From assembly GCA_007131125.1 (NCBI GenBank), contig SLRE01000302.1, positions 1 through 9,456 of the forward strand: 9,456 nt of DNA, written 5' to 3'. Within the stretch, counting starts at the first letter, position 1, and each line of letters starts with the position of its first letter. Source of the stretch: Bacteroidales bacterium (GTDB lineage Bacteria > Bacteroidota > Bacteroidia > Bacteroidales > UBA7960). A model generated the notes under the pieces. The model had not been told where the DNA came from and did not search any database. It saw only the letters and a list, made by a program, of their open reading frames with translations. The translations under genes were made by a program, and so were the position numbers. Below, piece by piece: positions 1-6,529 of the stretch.

Positions 1-12
1 AAACCGTTTGCA

Positions 13-36
13 GCCGGATTTAATAAGGGTTCCGGC
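13..36 (-). terminator. Weak hairpin after the PLP enzyme gene
   Basis: GCCGGA (13-18) and TCCGGC (31-36) can form a 6-bp GC-rich stem around a 12-nt loop, about 17 bp beyond the stop codon of the minus-strand PLP enzyme. On the minus strand no T-run follows (TGCAAACGG), so this is at best a weak or factor-assisted terminator. It could be chance. Confidence 0.2.
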
Positions 37-52
37 AGGATTTGAAAGCGAA

Positions 53-1234
53 CTATATTTTGTCCAGGGCCTGCTTCAGGTCGGCGATCAGGTCCGATAC
101 GTTTTCTATTCCTACTGAGAAACGGACCAGCCCGTCTGTAATTCCGGCTTTTTCCCGGTCGTTTTTGGCCATTTTTGAGTGGGTCATGGAAGCCGGGTGC
201 TGTATGAGGGTTTCAACCCCGCCAAGGGAAACGGCCAAAATGCAAAGCTTAACATTATCCATCAGGATTTTTCCTGCCTGTAAGCCTCCTTTTACCTCAA
301 AGCTGATCATGGCCCCGGAACCTGACATTTGTTCCCGGGCCAGTTCAAACTGGGGATGGGATTTCAACCCCGGATACCTTACCCATTCAATCTTTGGGTG
401 GGTCTCGAGGAATCCGGCAATTTCCCGTGCGCTTTCCTGGGATTTTTCAATACGCAGGGCAAGGGTTTTCAATCCCCTGATGACAAGGTAAGCCTGGTGA
501 GGGTCCATGTTACAGCCTAGGTTTACCATCATGGGCCTCAAAATGTCGTGCAGTTCTTTTTCACGGGTCACCAGGATCCCTCCTACCACGTCTGCGTGCC
601 CGTTGAGGAATTTGGTGATGGAGTGGAAAACAATATCAAAGCCCAATTCTAACGGGCGCTGCAAATAAGGGCTGCAAAAAGTATTGTCGGCAACGGTGAT
701 CAGATTGTGTTCCCTGGCAATGCGCACCACTTCTTTAAGGTCGGTGATGTCCATGGTGGGATTGCTTGGGGTTTCAATAAAGATCATACGGGTATTGGGC
801 CGGATAGCGTTACGGATATTTTCGGCATTGGTGGTGTCAAGATAGGTGGATTCGATGCCGAATTTGCTGTAATGTTTCTCCATAACCACCCTCGAGGGGC
901 CATAAACCGCAGCGGTGCTGATCATGTGGTCTCCCTGCTTCAGGAGGCCCATGTAAATTGTGTTTACCGCACCCATTCCTGAACTGGTGGCCACGGCCTT
1001 GTAGCCATTTTCCAGAACTGCCATTTGCCTTTCCAGGGCATCAATGGTGGGATTGTTGATACGGGTATAAATGTATCCATCCGACTCACCAGAAAAACAG
1101 GCAGCCCCATGATCGGCATTTTTAAATTTAAAGGTACTGGTCTGGTAAATCGGCACGGTGGCGCTTCCAAACTTGTCATCTATGGTTCCAGCATGAATAA
1201 GTTTGGAGTCAAATCCAAGGTCTTTGGGTTCCAT
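53..1234 (-). CDS. Cys/Met-metabolism PLP-dependent enzyme, methionine gamma-lyase-like
   Basis: A 393-aa cytosolic pyridoxal-phosphate enzyme of the trans-sulfuration family (fold type I), the usual length for the family. Visible landmarks are the YxYTR segment (residues 54-58), which reaches the neighbouring subunit's PLP phosphate; SSGM (84-87) binding the phosphate; Tyr111, which stacks on PLP; Asp183 in VADNTF under the pyridine nitrogen; and the Schiff-base lysine Lys208 in HSITKF. SLGGVETL (336-343), the QHPASMTHS stretch and Arg371, which holds the substrate carboxylate, follow. The C-terminal half reads most like methionine gamma-lyase, which cleaves methionine to methanethiol, 2-oxobutyrate and ammonia. 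However, the Cys of the gamma-lyase YGCT motif is Pro113 here (YGPS), so cystathionine gamma-lyase or gamma-synthase, or another sulfur amino acid substrate, remains possible. The ATG at 1232-1234 has no Shine-Dalgarno sequence, and no TAnnTTTG box is visible in the 84-bp gap upstream. That gap holds the terminator of the preceding unit. The family is secure, the substrate is not. Confidence 0.93.
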   Translation of the reverse strand: MEPKDLGFDSKLIHAGTIDDKFGSATVPIYQTSTFKFKNADHGAACFSGESDGYIYTRINNPTIDALERQMAVLENGYKAVATSSGMGAVNTIYMGLLKQGDHMISTAAVYGPSRVVMEKHYSKFGIESTYLDTTNAENIRNAIRPNTRMIFIETPSNPTMDITDLKEVVRIAREHNLITVADNTFCSPYLQRPLELGFDIVFHSITKFLNGHADVVGGILVTREKELHDILRPMMVNLGCNMDPHQAYLVIRGLKTLALRIEKSQESAREIAGFLETHPKIEWVRYPGLKSHPQFELAREQMSGSGAMISFEVKGGLQAGKILMDNVKLCILAVSLGGVETLIQHPASMTHSKMAKNDREKAGITDGLVRFSVGIENVSDLIADLKQALDKI

Positions 1235-1255
1235 TGGTCAATTAGTTTTTAAATG

Positions 1256-1298
1256 AAAAAAACCCTTAATAAATTTCTAAAATGAAATTCAATAAGGG
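1256..1298 (-). terminator. Intrinsic terminator of the secA unit
   Basis: On the minus strand a 15-bp stem with two mismatches (arms 1284-1298 and 1263-1277, loop 1278-1283) is closed by three C-G pairs at its base. Seven T residues follow directly (1262-1256). It begins 20 bp after the stop codon of the CoA-binding gene and ends 21 bp before the start of the PLP enzyme gene. It therefore should separate the two transcription units. The stem is AT-rich apart from its base, so some read-through is possible. Confidence 0.7.
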
Positions 1299-1318
1299 GA
1301 ATAATTTGATTAATTGGT

Positions 1319-1684
1319 TTAATATTCATCCATATCAAGCATCACCAGGGTGCAATCTTCAATGGTTTCAATGCCTGCTTTCCTGGCCATATCATCCAGC
1401 TTGCGGTTGTAGGTGCCCGGGTTGAAAATAATGCGACGGGGCTTTAATGAGAGGATATAATCCAGGTATTCTTCCTGGTTGTCTGGGTTAAGGTAGAGGG
1501 TAATGGTATGAATGTTCTCAAAGTCTGGCGTACCTTTATGAACCTTGACCCCTTCGATTTCGGTTTCCCTTTTTCCGAGGGCACAAACTTCCATATTGTA
1601 CTTTAAAAGCCTTTTTACTGCCTTGTGCGAATAACGCATTGGATTTTGACTTGCTCCGATCACCAGGGTTTTTTTATTTTCCAT
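1319..1684 (-). CDS. CoA-binding domain protein (small Rossmann fold)
   Basis: A 121-aa protein made of a single CoA_binding_2 domain, the YccU-type stand-alone Rossmann fold related to the N-terminal domain of succinyl-CoA synthetase alpha. The N-terminal strand runs into the nucleotide loop GASQNPMRYS (residues 10-19). A later NPGTYN turn (88-93) and the ending IETIEDCTLVML (105-116, with Cys111) match the family. There is no catalytic domain, signal peptide or membrane segment, so it is probably a cytosolic CoA or nucleotide binder, but its physiological role is unknown. The ATG lies 11 bp after the stop codon of the OsmC-type gene, which suggests co-transcription as the last gene of the unit. 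A hairpin terminator follows 20 bp after its TAA. Confidence 0.9.
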   Translation of the reverse strand: MENKKTLVIGASQNPMRYSHKAVKRLLKYNMEVCALGKRETEIEGVKVHKGTPDFENIHTITLYLNPDNQEEYLDYILSLKPRRIIFNPGTYNRKLDDMARKAGIETIEDCTLVMLDMDEY

Positions 1685-1695
1685 TATAAAGCAGT

Positions 1696-2085
1696 TTACT
1701 TTGTATTAACTACAAATTCGGGTGCATCGGCAATATGTTTTTTCACCGTGCAGGCTTCTGCAGCTTTGATAAGTGAGGTTTTGTATTTATCAGGAAAACC
1801 GTCAGGTAACAGGATGTCAATTTCCACTTTTGAAATCATGCGTTTATCAGGGTCCCTATGCATTTTTTGTATGATTCGGATGCCTTCTTCCGGAAGGTTT
1901 CTTTGCTGGCAGAAAGATTTTACGTAAAACCCTGCACAGGTGGCTACAGAAGCCAGAAACAGGTCAAAAGGTGATGGGGCGCTGTTGTCTCCCCCTGCTT
2001 TTTGCGGCTGGTCGGTTTTGATCACAAAATCTTTATAATGTGCATCAACTTTTTGATTTTCGCCTAAAACCACTTCAATGTCCAT
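1696..2085 (-). CDS. OsmC/Ohr-superfamily protein
   Basis: A 129-aa protein of the OsmC/Ohr superfamily, whose characterised members are thiol peroxidases that reduce organic hydroperoxides. The two family cysteines are present: Cys50 in LASVATCAGFYV and Cys112 in AAEACTVKKH. The first sits after the typical PSPFDLFLAS segment. A third cysteine, Cys59, lies 9 residues after the first. The short N-terminus and the VKKH ending resemble the YhfA-like branch rather than true Ohr. Peroxidase activity is therefore an inference, not a certainty. The ATG is at 2083-2085. The gene follows the thioesterase after a 51-bp (stop to start) gap in which I see neither a terminator nor a TAnnTTTG promoter, so it is likely read from the secA unit. 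Confidence 0.9.
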   Translation of the reverse strand: MDIEVVLGENQKVDAHYKDFVIKTDQPQKAGGDNSAPSPFDLFLASVATCAGFYVKSFCQQRNLPEEGIRIIQKMHRDPDKRMISKVEIDILLPDGFPDKYKTSLIKAAEACTVKKHIADAPEFVVNTK

Positions 2086-2136
2086 ATGCTAATTTCTTTG
2101 TCAGTTAATATTATCAGGCTGTTTCGGGTAAAAAGA

Positions 2137-2547
2137 TCAGCCGAATTTTTCCCGGAGTTTTTCTGTGAACCAATCAGGAGCACTGCATGGCCGCCCGGTT
2201 TCTTTTTTTACAAATGCAAGAACTGTTTCCCCGATATTCAGCAGGTCTCCTTTTTCATTGTAAATCTCGTAAACGAAATGCATCCGGGAGGCGGGGATTT
2301 CTTTAACGATGGTTCTAACCGTGAGCAGCTCATCGTAAAAAGCCGGCCGAATGTATTTACAGTTCATTGTAGCAATTGGCATGATTACCCCTTTTTCTTC
2401 CATTTCCCGGTAGGTCATGCCCAGGTGTCGCATGGCATCGGCCCTGCCCACTTCATAATACTGCGCATAATTGCCATAATAAACAAAACCCATCTGGTCA
2501 GTTTCAGCATATCTTACCCGCACCGTTTTTTCCGTTACAAACATCAT
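2137..2547 (-). CDS. Acyl-CoA thioesterase, hot-dog fold (YbgC/4HBT family)
   Basis: A 136-aa single-domain hot-dog protein. The RYAETDQMGFVYYGNY segment (about residues 12-27) holds the 4HBT-type signature with catalytic Asp17. YYEVGRADAMRHLG follows, which forms the long hot-dog helix. Relatives in the YbgC/FadM group hydrolyse acyl-CoA thioesters in the cytosol, and some associate with envelope processes, but chain-length preference cannot be read from sequence. The frame stays open upstream to a TTG at 2565. I chose the ATG at 2545-2547, with a second ATG next to it at 2542-2544. The TTG would directly abut the nearest purine-rich GGAAAG with no spacing, and its extra six residues (MNKILK) look non-conserved. 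The secA stop codon is about 38 bp upstream of the chosen start, so the two are probably co-transcribed. Confidence 0.9.
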   Translation of the reverse strand: MMFVTEKTVRVRYAETDQMGFVYYGNYAQYYEVGRADAMRHLGMTYREMEEKGVIMPIATMNCKYIRPAFYDELLTVRTIVKEIPASRMHFVYEIYNEKGDLLNIGETVLAFVKKETGRPCSAPDWFTEKLREKFG

Positions 2548-2585
2548 TTTTAGAATTTTGTTCAACTTTCCGGCTTACCGTAAAG

Positions 2586-5500
2586 TCAGGCCTTGCCATG
2601 GCATTGCTTGTATTTTTTGCCACTGCCACAGGGGCAGGGTTCATTTCTTCCTACTTTTTTCTCTACCCTCACGGGTTCTGCTTTTTTCTGTCCGGGGCGT
2701 CTGCCGGGCAGGTCGCTCCGGCTGGTTTGCAGCTTGCTCATATCGGTTCTTTCCCTGTCGGCAGCCTGCTGCAACTGGTCGGGATCCTGGATGGGCAGTC
2801 TTGCCTTTCCAAGGAAGGAAATAATGTCCTTGTTGACTTTCTGAATCATCTTTTTAAATAGCTCAAAAGATTCGAACTTATAGATCAACAGAGGGTCTTT
2901 CTGCTCATAGGCTGCACCCTGCACTGACTGTTTCAGGTCGTCCATCTCGCGAAGGTGGTCTTTCCAGGCATTGTCGATGATAGCCAGGGTGATACCTTTT
3001 TCAATGGACAGAGCCACTTCCCTGCCTTCGGTTTGATAGGATTTTTCCAGATTTGCCAGGATGTTCAGGGTCTTTATCCCGTCAGTGATCGGAACCGCTA
3101 TGTTTTGGTATTTCTGGGCGGCCTTTTCATAAACTTCTTTGATCACAGGGTAAGCCTTTTCGGCAATGTTGTTGTTTTTTGCCTTATAGGTTTTAATGGC
3201 TTCCAGGTAAAGGCCTTCGGCAAGTTTTTCTGATTTGGATTCTCTGAACTCCTCTTCTGTAAAAGTGGGTTCCATTCCCAGGGTGCGGATCAGTTCAAAC
3301 TTAAAGCCTTCAAAATCTTCCTGGTCCTGGTATTCCACTATCAAATGCTCGCAGGTATCGTACATCATATTGGCGATGTCTACTGCAAGCCGTTCGCCAA
3401 AGAGTGCATTGTGACGTTTTTGATAAATTACCTCACGCTGGGCATTCATCACATCGTCGTATTCGAGCAACCTTTTCCGGATTCCGAAGTTGTTTTCTTC
3501 AACTTTTTTCTGGGCCCTTTCAATGGACTTGGTAATCATGGAGTGCTGAATTACCTCCCCTTCCTGCAGGCCGAGGCGGTCCATGATGCGTCCTATCCTT
3601 TCAGAACCGAATACACGCATCAGGTCGTCTTCCAGGGACACAAAGAACTGTGAAGAACCCGGGTCACCCTGTCGTCCGGCACGTCCCCTGAGCTGCCGGT
3701 CTACCCTTCTGGACTCGTGACGTTCGGTACCTACAATGGCCAAACCGCCGGCTTCCCTTACCCCGGGTCCAAGCTTGATATCTGTACCCCTACCCGCCAT
3801 GTTGGTGGCGATGGTAACGGTTCCGGCCTGCCCGGCTTCCAGCACGATCTGTGCTTCTTTCTGGTGTTGCTTGGCGTTGAGGATATTGTGTTTGATGCTG
3901 CGCAGCTTAAGCATCCGGCTAAGCAACTCTGAAATCTCTACCGAAGTGGTACCCACCAATACGGGTCGGCCGGCATTAATCAGGTCGCTGATTTCGTTAA
4001 TGACGGCATTGTATTTTTCCCTTTTGGTTTTATAAACCAGGTCTTCCCGGTCAATACGAATAACAGGGCGGTGGGTTGGGATAACCACCACATCCAGCTT
4101 ATAAATATTCCAGAACTCCCCTGCTTCCGTTTCGGCAGTACCCGTCATACCTGCCAGCTTATCATACATCCTGAAATAATTCTGCAGGGTAATGGTGGCA
4201 TAGGTTTGGGTAGCAGCTTCAATTTTTACGTTTTCCTTTGCCTCAATGGCCTGGTGCAGACCGTCGGAGTACCTTCTTCCCTCCATAATCCTGCCGGTTT
4301 GCTCGTCCACAATCTTCACCTTGTTGTCCATAATCACATACTGGTCATCTTTTTCAAACAAGGTATAGGCTTTCAAAAGCTGGTTGATGGTATGCACCCT
4401 TTCGCTTTTTACAGAAAAATCATTGAGCAGCTGGTTTTTCTTTTCCAGTTTTTCCTGTGGGGGCAGGTCAGATTTTTCAAGCTCTGCAACTTCCGAACCC
4501 ATGTCAGGAAGGATAAAGAACCCGGGGTCATCGCTCTGGCTGGTAATCAGGTCAATCCCTTTATCGGTCAGCTCAATGCTGTTGTTTTTTTCTTCGATAA
4601 CGAAAAACAGCTCATCGTCAATAATATGCATGTGCTTGTTTTGCTCCTGCATATAGTAGTTTTCCGTTTTCTGCAGTATGGTTTTCATCCCCGGTTCGGA
4701 CAGGAACTTGATAAGGGCTTTGTTTCTTGGCAGGCCGCGGTGGCAGCGAAGCAGGAGTTCTCCCCCTTTTTTCTCGTCAGGCTCTCCTTCCTTTGGCAAA
4801 AGCAGTTTTCGGGCTTCGGCCAGCAGGTTTGTCACCAGGTTGCGCTGTGCACTGACGAGCTTTTCCACCTTGGGTTTCATTTCATGAAACTCATGTTTTT
4901 CTCCCTGTGGTGTGGGGCCCGAAATAATCAGGGGTGTACGGGCATCGTCAATCAAAACGGAGTCGACCTCATCCACAATAACGTAATTGTGCTTTCGCTG
5001 CACAAGGTCGTCGGGGCTATTGGCCATATTGTCCCTGAGGTAATCAAATCCGAATTCGTTGTTTGTCCCATAGGTAATATCTGCCAGGTAGGCATTTCTT
5101 CTTTCCTGTGAGTTGGGCTGATGTTTGTCGATACAGTCCACCTTTAACCCGTGAAATTCGAAAAGCATGCCCATCCATTCTGAGTCACGCTTGGCAAGGT
5201 AGTCGTTCACGGTAACTATATGCACTCCTTTACCAGGTAATGCATTCAGGTAAACGGGCAGGGTTGCCACCAGGGTTTTACCTTCACCTGTTGCCATCTC
5301 GGCAATTTTTCCCTTGTGCAGGTGAATTCCGCCTATTAGCTGAACATCATAATGCACCATATCCCAGGTAATCATGTTGCCTCCGGCAATCCACTGATTT
5401 TTGTAAACGGCCTTGTCGCCTTTAATTTCAATACTGGGGCGGCTGGCGGCAAGATTCCTGTCGAACTCGTTGGCGGTTACTTCAATTTGTCCTTCTTCCT

Positions 5501-5867
5501 TGAAGCGGCGTGCGGTTTCTTTTATTACATTAAAGGCTTCCGGAATCAATTCAAGTAAAACATCTTCGGTTTTTTCCTGCTGTTTTTTTTCCAGGGCATC
5601 GATGCGGGCATAGATTTTTTCCTTTTCCTCCACATCCATGTCGTAGCTCTCGTCTGCTTTGTCGCGCAGGGAGTCGATTTCCTGCTGCTCCTCGTCAATA
5701 TGTTGTTTGATTCTTTGGCGAAGGTCGTGGGTTTTTTCCCTTAACTGGTCATTGTCGAGGCTTTTAATTTCTTCGTAATTATCAAAAATCTGCTGAAGCA
5801 GGGGTTTTATTTCCCGGTAATCTTTTTCGGCTTTGGTTCCGAAAATCTTTTTAATAAGATTGAGCAT
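2586..5867 (-). CDS. secA: Preprotein translocase ATPase SecA
   Basis: A 1,093-aa SecA, the motor that uses ATP to push unfolded preproteins through SecYEG. Walker A is GEGKT (194-198) and Walker B is DEVD (299-302). ITYGTNNEFGFDYLRDNM (264-281), TNMAGRGTDIKLG (688-700) and the arginine-finger helicase motif QLRGRAGRQGDPG (725-737) are intact. The preprotein-crosslinking region lies roughly at 316-435, and the scaffold helix contains WKDHL (968-972). The protein ends in a SEC-C zinc finger with Cys1078, Cys1080, Cys1089 and His1090, which binds SecB or ribosomes in relatives. It is about 190 residues longer than E. coli SecA. Extra length sits in a charged predicted coiled coil at about 53-105, an insert at about 123-170, and a basic linker at about 1035-1072. 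These are usual for Bacteroidota. The ATG (5865-5867) has no Shine-Dalgarno sequence; a TAACTTTG box lies about 50 bp upstream. It heads the probable unit secA, thioesterase, OsmC-type, CoA-binding. Confidence 0.99.
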   Translation of the reverse strand: MLNLIKKIFGTKAEKDYREIKPLLQQIFDNYEEIKSLDNDQLREKTHDLRQRIKQHIDEEQQEIDSLRDKADESYDMDVEEKEKIYARIDALEKKQQEKTEDVLLELIPEAFNVIKETARRFKEEGQIEVTANEFDRNLAASRPSIEIKGDKAVYKNQWIAGGNMITWDMVHYDVQLIGGIHLHKGKIAEMATGEGKTLVATLPVYLNALPGKGVHIVTVNDYLAKRDSEWMGMLFEFHGLKVDCIDKHQPNSQERRNAYLADITYGTNNEFGFDYLRDNMANSPDDLVQRKHNYVIVDEVDSVLIDDARTPLIISGPTPQGEKHEFHEMKPKVEKLVSAQRNLVTNLLAEARKLLLPKEGEPDEKKGGELLLRCHRGLPRNKALIKFLSEPGMKTILQKTENYYMQEQNKHMHIIDDELFFVIEEKNNSIELTDKGIDLITSQSDDPGFFILPDMGSEVAELEKSDLPPQEKLEKKNQLLNDFSVKSERVHTINQLLKAYTLFEKDDQYVIMDNKVKIVDEQTGRIMEGRRYSDGLHQAIEAKENVKIEAATQTYATITLQNYFRMYDKLAGMTGTAETEAGEFWNIYKLDVVVIPTHRPVIRIDREDLVYKTKREKYNAVINEISDLINAGRPVLVGTTSVEISELLSRMLKLRSIKHNILNAKQHQKEAQIVLEAGQAGTVTIATNMAGRGTDIKLGPGVREAGGLAIVGTERHESRRVDRQLRGRAGRQGDPGSSQFFVSLEDDLMRVFGSERIGRIMDRLGLQEGEVIQHSMITKSIERAQKKVEENNFGIRKRLLEYDDVMNAQREVIYQKRHNALFGERLAVDIANMMYDTCEHLIVEYQDQEDFEGFKFELIRTLGMEPTFTEEEFRESKSEKLAEGLYLEAIKTYKAKNNNIAEKAYPVIKEVYEKAAQKYQNIAVPITDGIKTLNILANLEKSYQTEGREVALSIEKGITLAIIDNAWKDHLREMDDLKQSVQGAAYEQKDPLLIYKFESFELFKKMIQKVNKDIISFLGKARLPIQDPDQLQQAADRERTDMSKLQTSRSDLPGRRPGQKKAEPVRVEKKVGRNEPCPCGSGKKYKQCHGKA

Positions 5868-5917
5868 ATGGGGTTGGTTTGCGATTAAATACTCTTTTCC
5901 GTGCTTTTTAGGGAAAG

Positions 5918-5925
5918 CAAAGTTA
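5918..5925 (-). promoter_or_regulatory. Bacteroidota -7 box of the secA promoter
   Basis: The minus strand reads TAACTTTG, an exact match to the TAnnTTTG -7 element. It lies downstream of the DUF2795 gene terminator and about 50 bp before the secA ATG, implying a leader of roughly 45 nt. No TTG is found at the expected -33 position, only a T-rich stretch. Confidence 0.6.
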
Positions 5926-5962
5926 ATCCAATTAGATAAAAATAAAAAAGGCTAGGCCAATT

Positions 5963-5988
5963 AAAAAAAAACCGGCCTGCGGGCCGGT
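5963..5988 (-). terminator. Strong intrinsic terminator of the DUF2795 gene
   Basis: On the minus strand ACCGGCC (5988-5982), a four-base loop and GGCCGGT (5977-5971) form a perfect 7-bp GC-rich stem, followed at once by eight T residues (5970-5963). It lies 35 bp beyond the stop codon of the 73-aa gene and upstream of the secA promoter box. It should therefore insulate secA from read-through. Confidence 0.85.
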
Positions 5989-6023
5989 ATTATAAGATTT
6001 TAAAGATGATTCCCTTGTTCCCA

Positions 6024-6245
6024 TCAATATTCGTCTTCATGAAAGAAGAAGTCATCTTTGGTGGGATAGTCGGGCCAGATATCTTCAATACTTTCATAAA
6101 CATCTCCTTCATCTTCTATTTCCTGAAGGTTTTCAATGACTTCCATGGGTGCACCAGAGCGCAAGGCATAGTCAATAAGTTCTTCCTTGGTGGCAGGCCA
6201 TGGAGCATCTTCAAGTTTTGAGGCTAATTCTAAAGTCCAATACAT
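6024..6245 (-). CDS. DUF2795-type small acidic protein
   Basis: A 73-aa, strongly acidic protein. It opens with MYWTLELASKLEDAPWPATK and contains the EELIDYALRSGAP helix-turn (21-33), then EVIENLQEIEDEGDVYESIEDIWPDYP (35-61) and an acidic aromatic tail. I recognise this as the DUF2795 family, seen widely in Bacteroidota as a stand-alone protein of this size. Its molecular function is not known. There is no signal peptide, membrane span or cysteine. The ATG at 6243-6245 starts the family-typical MYWTLELAS sequence, so the start is sound. The gene is a single-gene unit with a near-consensus promoter (6269-6298) and a strong terminator (5963-5988), which suggests steady, probably high expression. 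Confidence 0.88.
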   Translation of the reverse strand: MYWTLELASKLEDAPWPATKEELIDYALRSGAPMEVIENLQEIEDEGDVYESIEDIWPDYPTKDDFFFHEDEY

Positions 6246-6268
6246 AAGTAAAGGGTTTTATTTTTTTG

Positions 6269-6298
6269 CAAAAGTATATTTTTTTATAAATAACACAA
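6269..6298 (-). promoter_or_regulatory. Bacteroidota promoter for the DUF2795 gene (-33 TTG and -7 box)
   Basis: The minus strand carries TTG (6298-6296), a 19-nt AT-rich spacer and TACTTTTG (6276-6269). Both elements match the sigma-ABfr consensus TTG/TAnnTTTG with normal spacing. Transcription would begin near 6262, leaving a leader of about 17 nt before the ATG at 6245. It is the only one of the window's four TAnnTTTG boxes with a TTG at the right distance. Confidence 0.72.
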
Positions 6299-6422
6299 CT
6301 TTTTTTTACTTGTTTTGAGAGACAGGCTTTAAATATTTATTTTAAAAAATTTCGAATTTATTGGAATTAAATGTTTATTGATTTCAGGGGTTTGTTTCCT
6401 TTGCATTATTAAAACATATGAT

Positions 6423-6476
6423 ATCAGATACTTAAGGGAAAAACTTTATCCGTTCCGGGTCGGTTTGCTATCTGAT
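6423..6476. repeat. 8-bp inverted repeat in the DUF2795-smpB spacer
   Basis: ATCAGATA (6423-6430) and TATCTGAT (6469-6476) are exact inverted copies 38 bp apart, just upstream of the smpB promoter box. They could be a bipartite operator or chance in AT-rich DNA. The rest of the 284-bp spacer (6246-6529) is AT-rich, with only the two divergent promoters recognisable and no ORF or RNA gene that I can support. Confidence 0.25.
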
Positions 6477-6502
6477 TTCCTTTTCCGGTGGTCGATTTTT
6501 CG

Positions 6503-6510
6503 TACATTTG
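6503..6510 (+). promoter_or_regulatory. Bacteroidota -7 box of the smpB promoter
   Basis: TACATTTG matches TAnnTTTG exactly. Transcription would begin near 6517, about 13 nt before the ATG at 6530. A short leader of this kind excludes the in-frame GTG at 6488. No -33 TTG is present at 19-21 bp upstream, where the sequence is T-rich. Confidence 0.6.
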
Positions 6511-6529
6511 CCACACCAATAAAACGCCT

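Larger units (their letters stand above)
1256..5925 (-). other. Probable four-gene transcription unit led by secA
   Basis: Four minus-strand genes follow in order with gaps of about 38, 51 and 11 bp: secA, thioesterase, OsmC-type protein, CoA-binding protein. A promoter box stands in front and a hairpin plus T-run stands after the last stop. I found no terminator or TAnnTTTG box in the internal gaps. Co-transcription is inferred from this layout only. Confidence 0.6.

Noticed and set aside
42..491. 149-codon plus-strand frame opposite the PLP enzyme
   Set aside because: It is antisense to the conserved C-terminal domain of the enzyme and has no family resemblance or promoter of its own.
2545..2565. 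TTG at 2565 as the thioesterase start
   Set aside because: Its six extra residues are not family-like and the purine-rich GGAAAG directly touches the TTG. The ATG at 2547 (or 2544) is more credible.
4071..5111. 346-codon open frame on the plus strand opposite secA
   Set aside because: It lies entirely antisense to well-conserved SecA motifs. Its translation shows no recognisable domain and is rich in Phe, Val and His, as expected from the complement of a real gene.
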